Assembly: GCA_032173965.1 (NCBI GenBank)
Contig: JAVUNC010000004.1
Location: forward strand, 26,513,001 to 26,577,000
Direction: 5' to 3'
Origin: Sitta carolinensis
Taxonomy: Eukaryota > Chordata > Aves > Passeriformes > Sittidae
Length of the DNA stretch: 64,000 bases
Shown here: piece after piece, positions 1 to 14,100 of the stretch
Layout: the number at the start of each line of letters is the position of its first letter
How positions within the stretch are numbered: the stretch's first letter is position 1
The notes under the pieces: model-generated
Database searches by the model: none
Seen by the model: only the letters and a program-made list of their open reading frames with translations
What the model was told of the DNA's origin: nothing
Made by a program: the position numbers and the translations under genes

Positions 1-375
1 GTGCCTCATGACTCTCACCGGAAAGATTTATTTCCTAGTATCTAATTTAACCCTACCTTTTGCAGTTAAAATCCACTCTTCCTTGTTCTGTCATTACATG
101 CTCTTGTAAAAACACCCTCTCCAGCTTTTTTGAAGGTTCCCTTCAGGAACTGTAGGCCACAATTAGGTCACCCCAAAGCCTTCTCTTTTGCAGGCCAAAA
201 AATCCCAGCTCTCTAAGCCTTTCCTGACAGGAGGGGTGCTTCATTCCTCTGATCTACTTGGTGGGTTCCTCCGGATCCAGTCCAACAGACTGATGTCCCT
301 CCTGTGCTGGCAACCCCTGAGCTAGATGCAGCACTCCATCTGGTTGACTCACAAGAGTGGAATAGAGGGGAAGAA
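1..375 (-). mobile_element. CR1 LINE fragment
   Basis: Antisense CR1 text: AGCCTTCTCTTTTGCAGGCC, GAGGGGTGCTTCATTCCTCTG, GATCCAGTCCAACAGACTGATG and TCCTGTGCTGGCAACCCCTGA follow in CR1 order. It is truncated by the window start and fades after about 375. Confidence 0.8.
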
Positions 376-2224
376 TCACAATGTCACACTTTTTCAAAGT
401 TATTATAAATAAAATAAATTATGACAGTAAATAGTGACATTGAAGAACAATTAACATCTGCACTACCTTCAGTTTATGCTGTTATAGTTTAATGCAACAT
501 TTTCAATAGCTACATTTTCAAAAATAAAATTCAAGAGCTCTAAATTAAAGTCTATATATATTTTCTGAACAGCATGAAGATTGCTTGTGTATCAAGTCTT
601 CTCCCACATATTCACAGCAATGTACAGAAATCATGAGTCACCATTTGCTTCAGAAATTATATTAATTTTTTCCATATAAAGGCACATTATTTATTTTCAA
701 TGATAAGGCTTAATATAATAAATTAAAACATATATATTAAACTCTGCTTACGCAGTATTTAGTACTTGAAACGTGGATTATTCATTTATTTCTCCAGATA
801 AGCACTTACTTTGCAACAAAGTACTGTACATAAATATGCATATATGTATGTATCATAAATATATATGTAGTCTCGCTAGTGTTAGTTTTCATCATGGGAT
901 TTTATTGTAGGAACCATGAGAAAAGGAGATGTCTGAAATAATGCAGCAAAAGCAAATGCAGAATTCCTCCATTCCCTGCCAGCTATTGTTGGTCTCCTAT
1001 TTGAAGGATGGATGCAGCTTGAAGAGGATTTTCTTTATTGTTTTGAAGCAGTTGGCTCTGACTCTAAAGAAAACATCACGCTGAGCTCTAGAGCTGCATT
1101 CATTCTTATTTGAAAGCAGGTCATGCATTCATTTTTGCTTTCAATTTCTGAATACTCTCAGCAATATATGCCACACATGCTGCTTCAGCTCTCTGAAAGG
1201 ACTCATACTGGTAGCATCCTTTTGCACTCTTATTAGTGGTCTGGGCTTGTCTTCCTTTTACTTCAGATTCTAAGTTTGCACACTTGCCACAATGAGGCAA
1301 TTGCAAAGTCTGCCTATGTCATTAACTGATTTTTTCAGGTAGAAACACTCAGCATTTCCCTCAAAACAAAGGGAAAAATAGTATAATCACTGTGAATTCT
1401 GTTATTACTTCTCAAAATGTATCCACAAATTTGAAGTGAAACCAAATGAACTGCCAGCATAATACTCAACAACAGATTTAACAGTGTATTTTATTCTTCA
1501 ACAGTAGCTTCATTACTGAGAACTCAATCTGGGAAGCTATTTAGATCCTGCCCCCAAAGGTGTCTATTGTTCCATATCAGTCAGTGACATCCTCAAATTA
1601 GTACCCAAAAAGATCTCAAAATTAGGAAGCATTGATTTTTACTTTTAGGTCTTTTGTTTCTGTACTGTACATCAATCAAAGAAGAAAAAGAGAGCAGCAG
1701 CAAATGGTAATTTAGCTACATATGTTTAGTATCTTGTACTCTAGTCACACAGCTCTAAAGAATAAATTCAGGGAAGACAATACAAATTGGAGGCCACTAA
1801 AACATTACACAGACCACTCCATTTGTCCCAATTTGATTGTACAACAATTACAGCAGTGATAATTAACTAAGGTGGTATGATGCCATCTGATCTTTTCTAC
1901 TGATAGCAGTTCACTGTAGGCATATCTATGCTTGTGACTGAACTACAAGACAAATCTTGTGTTACTGATTTTACCACTCTATCCAAGTAAAGCACCTTTT
2001 CAAATATTTAGAGATGATCCAGCTGGGTCTTATAGCATAGGAAATTAACCATTTCTAGGTTCTACAACCACTGCAATGTGATACACAGTAGCTGATAGAG
2101 GCAAGCTAGAGAAGACTTAGAAGATGTAAAAGAAAGAGACAGTAAGACTAAACAAATGCTTCTGGAAGACATGCCTGGAGCAGCCTCTTTCCAAACACAT
2201 CTATTTAACATTTCATGAAATAAG

Positions 2225-2310
2225 TGTCAGAGAAAAATCAAACAAACAAGCAAAGAAAATCAACAAAAACAAACAGCAAAACCAAAACAAAACCACCCAA
2301 AAACTAGCAA
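2225..2310. repeat. A/C-rich low-complexity tract
   Basis: AAACAAACAAGC and CAAAACCAAAACAAAACC repeats. No retrocopy adjoins it. Confidence 0.8.
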
Positions 2311-3518
2311 AATAAGCAGTGGCTTCCAGACTTCAGAATAACACAATGGATTCTTTTAAGGGATCTTACAGAGAGTATTATCCATAAATCCAAAGAAAAT
2401 AGTAACTAATAAGATAGACTTTTCCATTAAGAGGCATGCTATCATGATCATCTTGATTGCCTTCATTTGCTGTTCACCAACTAATAGGACAAAGGTAGGC
2501 AAACTGTGCAGCAGTTATAAGTGAATAATTTTTATGCTGGTGTGTTAGAGTTATTGCTACCATGTGTTATAAAGATTGTGAAGTTTTAAAAAGTGTGTAT
2601 CTGATGTTTCCTAACCGTTTCAGTGTAAAGGAAGGAATCAGCAATGAAAATAGGTACTTCTGTATTGTGCTTATATCAGTGGTCAGCCACCCACAGTAAA
2701 TTAAGAAAAACAAAATTGTGAAGAAAATATAATGGCTGTTTTAGTACTTATAACAACATAGAAATTAAAGGTGTCAGTGACCTTGGGTGATTTATTAGCT
2801 GGAAGAAGATTAATATTACGTTTACCTTTACAAAGAAAAAGTGGAATGGAAGACTGCACACTATAGGCAAATTATCTCTGTCCCTGGAAAGGTCATGGGC
2901 AAGGTTTCTTGGAACCCATTTCTAAACATATAAAGGACAGAAAGTTAATCAGGGGAATTTAACAAGCAATTATGAGTTCCTCAGCCGCTCCTCACTGGAC
3001 TTAGTGTCTAGACCCTTTTTCTGGCTTCTCTGGACATGCTCCAGCACCTCACTGTCTATTTTGTCATCAGGGGCCTAAAACTGAATACTGAATTCAAGGT
3101 GCAACCTCACCAGAGCTGAGTACATGGCAATGATCCCTTCCCTAATCCTGCTGGCCATGCTGTTTCAGATACAAGTCAGGATGCCATTGGCTTTCTGGGC
3201 CACCTAGGAACGCTGCTGGCTTGTGTTCAGTTGGCCATCAAGCGGCACTTCCAGGTCGTTTTTCGCCAGGCAATTGCTTCCCCTAACAACTGTAGTTGCT
3301 TTAAAGACTGAGGCAAAGAGGGCATTGAGTACCTCAGCTTTGTGTTCCTCTGTTTCCACTATTTGCTCCCTTACATCTAGTAATATACAAAGATTCTCCT
3401 TATCCCTCCTTTTGTTGCTAATGTCTTTATAGAAATATTATTTTTATGCCACTAGGAAGATTAACTTTTACTCAAGCTTTGCTGCCTCCAATTTTCTAAC
3501 TGCATAACCTCATGACAC

Positions 3519-3617
3519 AGAAGATCATAGAATAGTTTGGGTTGGAAGGGGTCCTTGAAGATCATTTAGTTCCAACCCCCCTGCTATGGACAGGGACACT
3601 TTCAACTAGACCAGGTA
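3519..3617 (-). mobile_element. Short CR1 3' end nested in an older CR1
   Basis: About 99 bases reading ATCATAGAATAGTTTGGGTT then GGAAGG...GGGACACTTTC...AGACCAGGT, the antisense of the CR1 3' terminus. The older CR1 reads CATGACAC before it and GACATCCTTG after it. GACAC/GACAT at the two edges may be a degraded duplication. Confidence 0.75.
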
Positions 3618-3687
3618 GACATCCTTGTGATTCTTCCTGAGTTGCCTGTCCCTACTTCTAAAGACCACTAATGGTCACAAACGCAAC

Positions 3688-3713
3688 TTTTTTTTTTTTT
3701 TTTTTTTTTTTTT
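3688..3713. repeat. Poly-T tract inside a CR1
   Basis: Twenty-six T at a place where CR1 copies usually carry a short T-run. Confidence 0.95.
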
Positions 3714-5199
3714 CTCTGAGTTCCAGCCACAGCTCTCTGTTGATCCAACGTGATTTTCACCCCTGGCATGTCTTACAGCACTTGCACAGTATGAGATGGT
3801 CTATCTGTTTTATTAAGTTTATGAATAAAAAAGGAAAGTTTGCATTTCTTCAAAACAAATGAAAATAATATTTGTTACCAATGTTGGCATTCATAGAATT
3901 TCTTTCACTGTCTTTCTCCATTATATAATTTCTATTTTTTCATTCAACCAGATTGTACCAGAAAAATTCTCAACAGTGCCTAATGTACCATGTCTGGCAG
4001 CCTTTCCATTGGAGAGAATTCCAGGAAACAAGATTGATGTAGATTGCTGGGATTACTCACCAGTAAACTATAAATTTAATTTCTCAGTTCAAACTGTTTT
4101 TGTTTGCCAAACATGGCAAAACCTAGAGTGAAAAACAGATGCTTCTTATTTTTTCCCCAAAGCCTGCAACCTCTCTAGAGCATGTATTACAATGATACAA
4201 CTAAGGCATTACACAAGGTTTATAGCATACTGTTTTTTTAAAGTTTGCCATTTTAAGCTAACTTCAATGCTCACATTGCCAATGTAGTGCCTAGAGTGCC
4301 ATCTTGATTTCTTAATCTAGCAAGCCTGCAGGTATTTAAAATTGTTGAGAGATTTACAAAACATAATACAGAATAAATGTTTTTACCAGTGTGCAAGTAA
4401 GAGTGGGATAGAAAATTGGCTTGCACCTTACAATTGTACCTTTAACCTTTTCTAAACCTTGGATCAAACATAACTAATTAAATGGAAGGAATGAAAATAG
4501 GAGACACCTGTTTGCTGATGAAGAAAATAATCAAATACAGTCACAGAATTGCTGACGACCGCAGTCTTTTTACTCTTTTTTGGCCATTTGCACATTATTA
4601 TTTTTAGTTTTTATTATTCTTTCCAAATTGTTTAATATTCTGAATAAAAAATAAATATTTTCATCCCAACTGACCACTGGCAGTGAAGAATTATATTTTC
4701 TGCTCGTTACTTTAATAGCTTTGAAATTACCTACCTCTACCTGTTAGTCCTCTACATTTACTTGGAAAACAAAGATGGTCAAGTCTGTTTCTTGGTTTTT
4801 CTGTTCTCTTTATTTATTATCTGAGAGAAAATAGCAATTACATTTGTTATCATAAGGCCATCGCAAGAAGATTGTTTATGAGAAAATGAGAAAAATAATA
4901 GGAATACTTAGTAGGAACCAAAGTACCTAGTATCTGAAGAACATATTCTATAATGCTCACTGAGAACAAGACAGAGCATCTGCAATCATGCAGGGAACAG
5001 TGTTTTCAGGGACACCTGTCCAGAATAACTTACACTTGCTTTGGATAAACTGAGTTCTGGAAGAACTCAAAGCAAAGGAGACATATAAAGCAATGTACAT
5101 GACCTACACAATATTATTAGAGATGAACAATTTTTGATGGTAGACTTGTGAAGAAAATCTTGGAAAGGTTTTGAAATCTGGATATAGAAATGTCCACAT

Positions 5200-5204
5200 T
5201 TAAT
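5200..5204. repeat. Target-site duplication, left copy (TTAAT)
   Basis: Identical to 6612-6616; the pair brackets the LTR exactly. Confidence 0.8.
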
Positions 5205-6611
5205 TGTCCTGGTTTGACCAGCCCAGGGAAGTGAGCTGGCTGGTTTTAAGACTGGCATTTTATTGGACCAATGGGAAAGCATTTCTAGTTGTTATTCCTT
5301 CTGAAAGCAGCCCGGGCAGGTCTCTTTCCCCCCGGCTCTCAGAGCACACACCTCTGCCCTCTCTGCCCTGGCTGAGTGGGGCAGGGGGAGGCCCCGCGGG
5401 CCAGGCAGGCCAGCTGATTTGGGAACATCTGCCAGCACAGAGTCTGCTCTGCTGCTGGCCCCAGCTGAACCTGCCTCTGGGAGCCTGGGCAGAGAGGGGG
5501 GAGCACGATGAGGCAGGCTGGAGCACCTGATGAGACCGAGGGGTGGAAAAGGAATTTTGGGAATCTGTCCAACTCTTCCCCCTGGCTGCAGGAGACCAGG
5601 GAGCGGCTGCCTTTGGGCCTGGACCCTCTGAGAGCTGCCCCACCTCAGCATGGCTGTGAAATGTGACACCATGGACTGCATGGCCAGACACTGTCTCTTG
5701 TTAACTCTTTCAGTGCATCAGTGCACAGATGGGACCTGGAAAGCCTCCATCCTCTCTCCAGTGAGAGAAATTAGAATGTAAATGTGTAAAGCCCACATGA
5801 AGTATCAAAGTCAGTCAAGAAAGAGTGAAAGTCCAGGTGGAAGGAGTGTGGGAAGTTGCTTTTGAGTTGTAAAGACTCTTGCAAGCTATGGTGGTTGGTT
5901 ATAACATATTGAAATGTTTCCTTTAAACCATAAAGAAGTATGGGGGAGGTAAAAGAGTTCAAATTGTAGACCTGAGCAAAGGAGTGAAATGTTGAGGGGA
6001 CTGTTGATTTCATGAGAAGTTGAACAGAGAGATGAAGTGATAAAGACTCTTTGCCCTCGAAGAAGAAGTGAATCTCTGTTCTTTAGAGGTGAAACTGGTC
6101 CCAAAGACAAAGAGAAACTTTGTTTTGAACATGTTTATCTTTAAAATAAGACCCCATACATCGATGTAGCCCAGAGACACAACTGTGAACATGGGAGGAG
6201 TTTCATGAACACAAAACGATCCGGGCAGTTGCTGTTCATGAAGAATGGATCCACAAGAGAACTGTTTTCTTGTGGGGAAATTGACCATAACGAAGGAGAG
6301 GTGCTTCCTTCCCTCCCTAATTGAACTGAAAAAAAATTGTTTTAGAGGTGAAAAATTGACTGAGATTTCTGAGTGTTGTTTTTCTTTACATTGTTGGTTA
6401 AGAGAAAAGAAGGTGTGGGGAGGGAGAAAGAGTGTTTTGAAGGTTCCGACCTCATTCTTCTTCTTTTTCTTTCTTTTAGTGTTAGTTCATAAAGTCTTAT
6501 TACTTTTAAGCTTAAGCCTGCTTTGCTCTTGATTAGAAACTTGGAAATTGGCAAAATCAAACCAAAACAGAAATTAGTGTTTCTGCCTGGTTTTGAAGTG
6601 AAACAACAACA
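5205..6611 (+). mobile_element. Full-length solo LTR, ERVL-like, with 5-base target-site duplication
   Basis: 1,407-base unit beginning TGTCCTGGTTT and ending ACAACAACA. It is flanked exactly by TTAAT at 5200-5204 and 6612-6616. TG...CA ends with a perfect 5-base duplication are what an intact solo LTR looks like; 5 bases is typical of class III (ERVL-like) elements. No internal retroviral genes or second LTR lie beside it, so the provirus has presumably been lost by LTR-LTR recombination. Its 5' third is GC-rich and its 3' third carries a pyrimidine-rich tract before CATAAA. It shares its order of blocks with the LTR at 42431-44329. Several open frames over 5.2-5.7 kb on both strands fall inside it and are not genes. 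It is antisense to EYS. Confidence 0.85.
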
Positions 6612-6616
6612 TTAAT
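6612..6616. repeat. Target-site duplication, right copy (TTAAT)
   Basis: Follows the terminal CA of the LTR directly and matches 5200-5204. Confidence 0.8.
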
Positions 6617-7890
6617 GTAAAAATGTTTTAAAATAATCTTTATGAAGGATCTTGAACTTATGCCTCAGGGCAATCACCTGCCTCCAACCAGTTAAGAGAG
6701 ACTTATATATGGTGGTAGATGAAGAGTTGGGGAAAAAAATATTTTTCTACTGAATTCCTTAGACGTTCCTCTGAAGTCAGTACAAGACCAGAGAGAGAAA
6801 AAAATGAGGCTGAGGTCTGACACTAAATGGCAGTTCCTATATTCCATTTCCTCTTCCCCAATTCTCTAATACAATAATGAGTACAAAGAACTGTGTTTCA
6901 ATATTAAACAGAAAGTTATTGAAAATTATATCAACAATGAAAATAAACTTTTACTTCAGTGCTCGAACCCTGAGGAATATTATTTTACAAGGGTTATTCA
7001 TCTTGTTTCTAGCATTAGTGCTTCCTAAGTTATGGTTACTTCAGCATGATGTAATTCAGGTGTACACATTTGGAGAAAAAAATAAATACATGACTGATAC
7101 TACCAGGTACTATGTACTACATTATTTTCTGAAGGGAAATGGCTATTCCCCTGGGTTGAGCTCCCAGGAAAATTGATATTTTCAGCATGAAATCATCAGG
7201 AAATAGCAAAGCATTTCAGGCAAACCCATATAAAGAAAGAATATATAATTTCAGTTACAATAATATAAACAGTTTATGGCACTTAAGAAAAATTCTAATA
7301 GAATTACATTGTGTGTCACATTCAAGCACAGAACACAATGCCTTACATATATTTTTTTAAAATTTGAGTAAATATAAATAGTATTCGTAATTATTAAAGA
7401 TTTTAGGGTAAAAAGTATCTTTCCAGTATTACTACTCAGTCAGATGGACTTATTTATATTTATTTAATAAATATACACTAAAATTGTAAGATAGTAACTA
7501 ATCGTATTCATGCATACTGACCTACACACTTCTATGTCTCCCCTGGAGACTAATACCACAATGTCCATTTTCAATGTTGAACTTAGATGGAAACACCATT
7601 TTTATAATTATTATGGGCTTTAAAAATGACCAATTAACCTGGATAATACCTTTTTTTGTGTTTCTTTTTTTTTCCTTGTATATGCCCTTATCAATCTCTA
7701 GAAAGAATCAATCTATACATCTGAAAGACAGTGGGAGCTTGGTCTTAAAAAAAAATTAAATTAAAAAAGCTCTAATTTTTTTCAGACCTGCTTCATTTTC
7801 TTACCTTTTTAAATGCAGGCGACAGTAAAATGAAATAGCCATGAGCTTTCCCTGTAACTTTTTGAATAAGTGCCCTTTAAAAACCAAAAC

Positions 7891-7920
7891 TCAATCAATC
7901 AATCAATCAATCAATCAATC
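7891..7920. repeat. (TCAA)n microsatellite
   Basis: About 7.5 perfect TCAA units, followed by variant TCCA units. Confidence 0.95.
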
Positions 7921-9454
7921 CATCCAATAAAACCTGTGGAAATTCTGTTGTTGTAAACAATGACCTGAGATAGACTGGCTTTCAAATTTTGTGCTACCAA
8001 GGTCAATGGACAAGTCAATGCAGTTTAGAAAGAGCCTTTTTTTATAAAGACACTTCGAAATAGTAATACTTCTATCTTGGTCTTAAAATAAGACCTAATA
8101 TTTTCCATTGCTTTTTTTATTTCTTGTAACTATTTTTGTTGTAAAAGTGAGAATATCCATTTAATTATTTAAAAATACCCTAAAGGATTCTAGTAAACTG
8201 TTGTCTTGTAGTCTGAGTTAGCAGATTCCATATGAAGGACAATCTGGTTTATTCAAACTGGGGGCTGTCACTCAAGATGCAAGGTAGCAAATTTCTTATA
8301 TTTATAAAAATGTCAGTAGGTTTAAACTCTGCAAAACAGTAAATAAGGGATTTTAAAAAATAACATATTAAACATTGTTGACTGTCACATTATATGACTT
8401 GTTAATTTAACATAATCAAGTACAGTAATTTTACTTTAAAGGGATGTAAATTCTAATAGGTTTGTTGCTGCTTTTGTAAACAGTTACTATAAAATGCTAT
8501 CAGTTTACTCCTAGCTGTATATTTGTGATTTTTGTATATGTGCTTAGAAGATATAATTTAGAAAGAAAAAAAAGAATGCCACAAATATCACAAAATTGTT
8601 AAGATTAACAGCAAAAATATCAATAGTGACAAGTCTTTGAACCACTTGCATAACACACTTTTGTATTTCACATGGTATGCTGAATAAATCATCAGCATAT
8701 TATTTGTTAAAGCACTGTGAAATTTTAAATCCTTTTCTAGGTCTTGGATTTTACTTAGGCATCCATGTTTTGGGTAAGTTTGAATTAAATATTCTCTGTG
8801 TATGACTAGAGAATTCCAAAACATTCTGTTACAGGTACATTCCCACCTGTTCAGTCCCTGAATCTTGTATAATGAGGATGTGAATGTGATTCCCACTTGC
8901 TATTTTTATCTGGCTTCTGTATCATAAAGTCACAAAACACTTAGCTATGAAAACAAAACCAAACCCCCAAACTAATATATACATAGGGTAGAGGCATCCT
9001 GTGTCTTTTTAGACAATGATTTTTTAAAAGGTTTGCTTAAAAAATAGAATACAGCAATTGGCAATAGCTATTCAGATGTAAGATTTAAAATGTTTTTATT
9101 CTGGGACTGGGCAGATGGGTGATTTGTATTAGATTTGTGTTTTGCTTTTGGGTGTGTTTTTATTCCTACTAGATTTTAGTGCCTCATTTCCAGACACTGC
9201 TGTCTGCATTTTGGTAGACAATGCTAATTCTCTAGCAGATTGCACTTTACTGTTGAATTTTAGAACAGCAAAACGATAAGGAGAGTGGGTAATTTTAACT
9301 AGATGAAATGCTGCCATTGTAAATATCACTAGTAAAGGCTGAAAAAATTAGAGCATGCATTTATCCAAAGAAAACATACATAGTCATATTTGGGATATGT
9401 TAATGCCTTGCCTTTCTTCATGCTCCACTTTTACAGCTTCTAGCCATTTTCAAT

Positions 9455-9455
<1 letters not shown>

Positions 9456-9485
<30 letters not shown>
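9456..9485. repeat. Interrupted poly-T tract
   Basis: Thirty bases of T broken by a single C, followed by more T/C-rich sequence. Confidence 0.95.
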
Positions 9486-11084
9486 CTTATTTTATTAGCT
9501 AAATATCACAGTGGGTATTCAAAATTGTTTGGGATGTTTGAATATCAAACCATATAATCCACTTGAGTGACAGAATGATAATGTTTCTCTACCTTTCCCA
9601 GAAGCTCTAGCAGACAGGTATTCCTTCAGGCATATTGTACACATTAAACATCTTTAGATACATACTTATTCCAAATCCTCTGATCCTAACCTTCTGGTTA
9701 ATTTGATAATACAGGCTCAACCCCTCTAAAATGGATCTGTTGCCTCTTTTTGGCTATGGAAGATTCCTTTACCCTTCACACAATGTCATACAAAAAGAGC
9801 AACATATCAATTTGATATTTATCTCAAAAATATTTCTAAATTAAAACTGAAAAAAAAATAATTTAGAGAACTTTTTTTTTTTTTAAATTACATGTTAACC
9901 CTCCTTTGATTACAGTCCTGTTTATAGTTGAAAGTGTAGGGGTATATTAAAAGTCAGTAAATGTAGTTTATTAAACTAATTGTTTATATTAACAGCTATC
10001 AAATAAAGACTATGATGAATTTCTTCCTTTTTCCCTTATACGCTTGTCATGTAAGTAAGAAAAATACAGGACATGATGTGCATTTTTTTTATACTATTTC
10101 ATTTGAAAGTGTTACAATTAGCATTTTTCACATGAAGATACCAGCATTTGTCATTATAAAATTAATAACTATTTCCTATTCTTATTGATCTGACAGTAAG
10201 AATTTGAGATTTTGATTAAATAAAAAAGTGTGATGTAATGAAAACTCATGTATACACATATTTGTATGCATTTTATAATATATACACATCTACATAAAAT
10301 AATGATACATACATGTGTAGCATGCCAACTTTATCTACCTATTCTCCACGGAAACTACATTTTAGTAATCTGCTAACTTAAGAATAATACTGAAACACCT
10401 GTGTTCCCTTTCCTCACAGCATCAATGAAGAAGTAGTTGCTGTTGTTATGGGAGGAATAGAGAAGGAGAAAGAAAACATAGCACTGTATAAATCAGAGTG
10501 GCACATGGCCTGGACACTGTGTGTACTTCTCGTCCTGTTGTGCTAGTAAAGGAAAAATAGTAATTAAAAAGCCCTTGAAAAAGGGCAGCAAGGATGACTA
10601 AAAGTTTGTGGTGGCTTCTGAAGGAGGAAGGACTCAGAAAACAAAGAATCTTTACTCTAGAAAGTAAGAGGCATAGGACAATGTGGTAGTGGCCCACAAA
10701 AACAAGGAAAGCTTAGCTTTGAATCATCTTTTCACTCCCTTTTTCAACCCTAGATGTGGGGTTGAAATTTGAATAACTGCAGTGGTTAAAATTTTAAAAA
10801 GGGAGATATTTTTTCCATGCAACAGGTGAGGCCTGTGGGTCTGCTTGCTGTACCGTATTGGCACAGAACAGCTGATATGGGCAGGGATCTACGGAGATTG
10901 CCTTGTCAAAGCCCCCTCCTAAGAAGGGAAGTTTATATATGTTCAAGGGAAGATGGTGTATGCAGACTCACTGACTTCTACTGAACAAATCAAAACAGGC
11001 TCAGGAAAACCCCCATTTGAGAGAACACGGGAGACTACTGGAGGACAAAAAACGTGCACATTTCATATTTTTTTCCTGGCAATC

Positions 11085-11140
11085 CCCTTATGGCCACTGC
11101 TGGAAATAGCATACAGGGTTATATGGTTCTTTGCTTGAAT
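11085..11140 (+). mobile_element. Possible old CR1 3' end
   Basis: GGCCACTGCTGGAAATAGCA then TACAGGGTTATATGGTTCTTTG resembles the sense-strand 3' part of old amniote CR1s (gccactg...gaaacaggatactgggctagatgg). Short and diverged. Confidence 0.4.
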
Positions 11141-14100
11141 CCATATACACTTTCTTTTGTTTTCATGTAACCTAATACGTACACACAATGCAAACACTAA
11201 TATATTCATGTTTCACTAAAGAAGTGTAAAGAACTAGGCAGTCAATTATGAAATCAGCTGAATCCATCTTGTTATCTACATATAAATGGACTGGCATCTG
11301 TTCTCACAGATGAAACAGAGTGTACTCTATACATATTTGCAGCTCATACAAACATGAGAACCTACTGTTTTATGACTTGCCAATTTTAAGAGATTCTAGT
11401 GGTCCAATGAAGTTGCTTCTTCCATACAAAAAATTACTTTCTTCTTATATTTATTTCAGGGCGCTGAAGAACTTAGATGCATAGCTCTTTGTAATGTGTA
11501 CTCTGCAGCTTTAGTGAGACCTTGCAAGCTCATTTCACCATCTAAATGAAATGAAGCTTTTTCCATTAGCAACTTTCCAGCAGAAGCATGTTTTTTCTGT
11601 TACCCAGGATACATGACCTGAGTAAGCCTCAAAACAAATACTTTGCCACGAAGTCATTTTTTGAGCTGATGGGGGCACACAGCTGTGTAAATGTTCCCCA
11701 TGTTAAGACTTTTGAAGTACAGGAGAACTTCTGGCATATTGCCTGGAGATACAGTTGACATGAACAACTTCAAAGAATAGATCTATTCCCTTTGGGGTAA
11801 AAGACTGAATGTACAGTACTGATAAATTGCATTTCTGACCAAATCCTAAACAAGTTTGATACTGAAAAATATTTTTTTTTTTACCAGTTGCTTAGGTTGC
11901 CCTACAAGACCGCACTTCTAGGGTCCCCCCACAACCGTTTGCTTCACAGTAGTAGTATACTGTTTACCTTATATGAGCTCTAAGACAAACAGTTCTACAT
12001 TACCATTTTTTATCTTATATGCTGTCTGCATACCACAGCCACAGGTAATATACCTTCCAGACTCCAGTTTTTTACTCGTACAGCCACTCCATGCTTGAAT
12101 TGTTTTAAACCCTTTCTTTGATCCCTGAAGATGTCCCAGCTAGTTATGAGGACTGCTCCTCTTTGCTTGAACAGATCAAGAAAATTAGAACACATAGGTA
12201 CTGGAAACAAGATGCTCTAAAATCTTAACTCTGCTTCCTTATCAGTAGAATAAAAGAATAGATACGTAGATATCATAATGAATGTTTTTTAAAAATTGCA
12301 CTTTATTGAAGGAAATGTAGAATAAGTGCTATAATTGCTATTTTAGATTTTTTTCTAAGATCTCATGAGCTGAAGAAAAAAAATTGGTATTTTTTTGATC
12401 AGTAATTCTGTTGATCAAATACTCACTCTTACCTGCCTTGGGTATAAAATAATATTGTAAAGATGCTGCCAAATAAGCTTTAGTTCTGAAAAAAATTATG
12501 TAGTCAAATATAATCAAAAAAGTGGATTTAAAAAGCACCAGTCCTTTTTTGTGAATCAAAAGATAGGGTAAAACCTATTTGTGGAGCTACACATCTCTTC
12601 GTATTTATTTATAACAATAAATACGTTAAATTATAACTTACAACAATAAATTATGTAAAAAAGATCAAAAAAGACAGAGTGACATCAAAAGTATCCTCTG
12701 TTTTCCCTAAAAACCCCATGATTACAAACCCCATATGTGCTATAAAAAGCAGAGAAAGTATAATGAAGCTATAATATTCAAGAACATAATCTAAGGCAAG
12801 ACCTGTCGTAGGACTGTTGACATTTTTTTCACATGATCAGGCTGAAAGCACTACACAGGTAACTGTTCCAAGACACTATGACTTCTGAATCTAATCACCA
12901 GGAAGTACCTGAAATGAACATTTGATAAAGGCCAATGAAGAATTAGTGGGGAAGGAAGAATACTTTTTATTTTTCTTATGCTTACATTTTAAAATCCCAA
13001 GCTAAACATACAGAATGGTCTGGGACCAAAAGATGCAAAAATGGAGATGACCCAACTGTAGATTAAATACAATGAGAAATTTCAGAGTATTTTATGTAAA
13101 CAGTTTCTCTTCCCCAGAATACTTGGAACATACCATGAAAAGGCTTTGGAATTCCTATTACATATTCATTACACCAATCATATATATAGTTGATTGAACT
13201 GTCTTCTGAAAGGCCTCTGAGCCACTGTTATCTTTATTATTAATATGCTGATTCATATAGTGTTTATTGTTGTGGCAGCCAGCACCTTTAATTGAGAAGA
13301 CTGAAATACAAAGGAAGGTAGGTGGGCATCTTTGCAGATGGTGATCTGTTTCCTGAAGCACTGATTCAGTGGCAATCTGCCCAGGATAGAACTGAATTAC
13401 AACTCCCAGGCACCCTCTCATTTCCAATGAGTTGTTTTGTTTTTAAACCAAGGGTTTGAAGACGGAAAGGTATTTCAGATAACACACAATTCAAGGACTG
13501 TCCCAAATATTTTTCATATTCATTTCAGGAAGAAGCCTGTAGGACTGTTCACGTAATTAATTCACACATAATTCAAGGAAAATGGAAGTGTTCATTGTAC
13601 TACTGAGTAAAATATCATATACATCATAGCTGAAGCTTGCAGTGATGCTCACAGTTAAGGCAGCCTGACACTTTCCCATTACTGGACCATTTTCACTAGT
13701 TCCTATTTTCTGATCTACCAGACACAAAATTGAAACATCCCAAGACATATCCTCAAAACAAGAAGACTCTAAGCAATACTGGATTAATGTCCTTTTGCTC
13801 CCCATTCCACAGTGTGTAACGGGCATTAAGATTCATTCTTTATTTGCATGTTTGTGGTGTTTTTTCCTAGAGTAGGAGATATTTCTCCCTTCCTTTTTTT
13901 CAATTCCACTTTTGCATCCTCCATGTATCTCCTATCCTCGTCTGTACATGAGCATTGTTCAGACTGCTTAAAACATGTGACTGGAATGGTAGAAAAGGAG
14001 TAGGGTTCACATTGTAACATTCACAGTACAGGAGCAAACCTAACTTTATGATCTTTTTATGTTTCTTACTTCTATTTGTACATATTACTTGGAATGGAAA

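Larger units (their letters stand above)
2975..3815 (-). mobile_element. CR1 LINE fragment, interrupted by a second CR1
   Basis: Antisense CR1 from CCTCAGCCGCTCCTC through CTCACCAGAGCTGAGTACATG, CAGGATGCCATTGGCTTTCT, AAAGACTGAGGCAAAGAGGG, CCTTTTGTTGCTAATGT and GAGTTCCAGCCACAGCTCTC. It is split at about 3518/3618 by an inserted CR1 3' end, and an internal T-run has expanded to 26 T (3688-3713). The 69-, 63- and 90-codon frames nearby are incidental. Confidence 0.85.

Noticed and set aside
5260..5691. 143-codon minus-strand open frame
   Set aside because: In the GC-rich third of the solo LTR at 5205-6611, on the strand opposite to the LTR.
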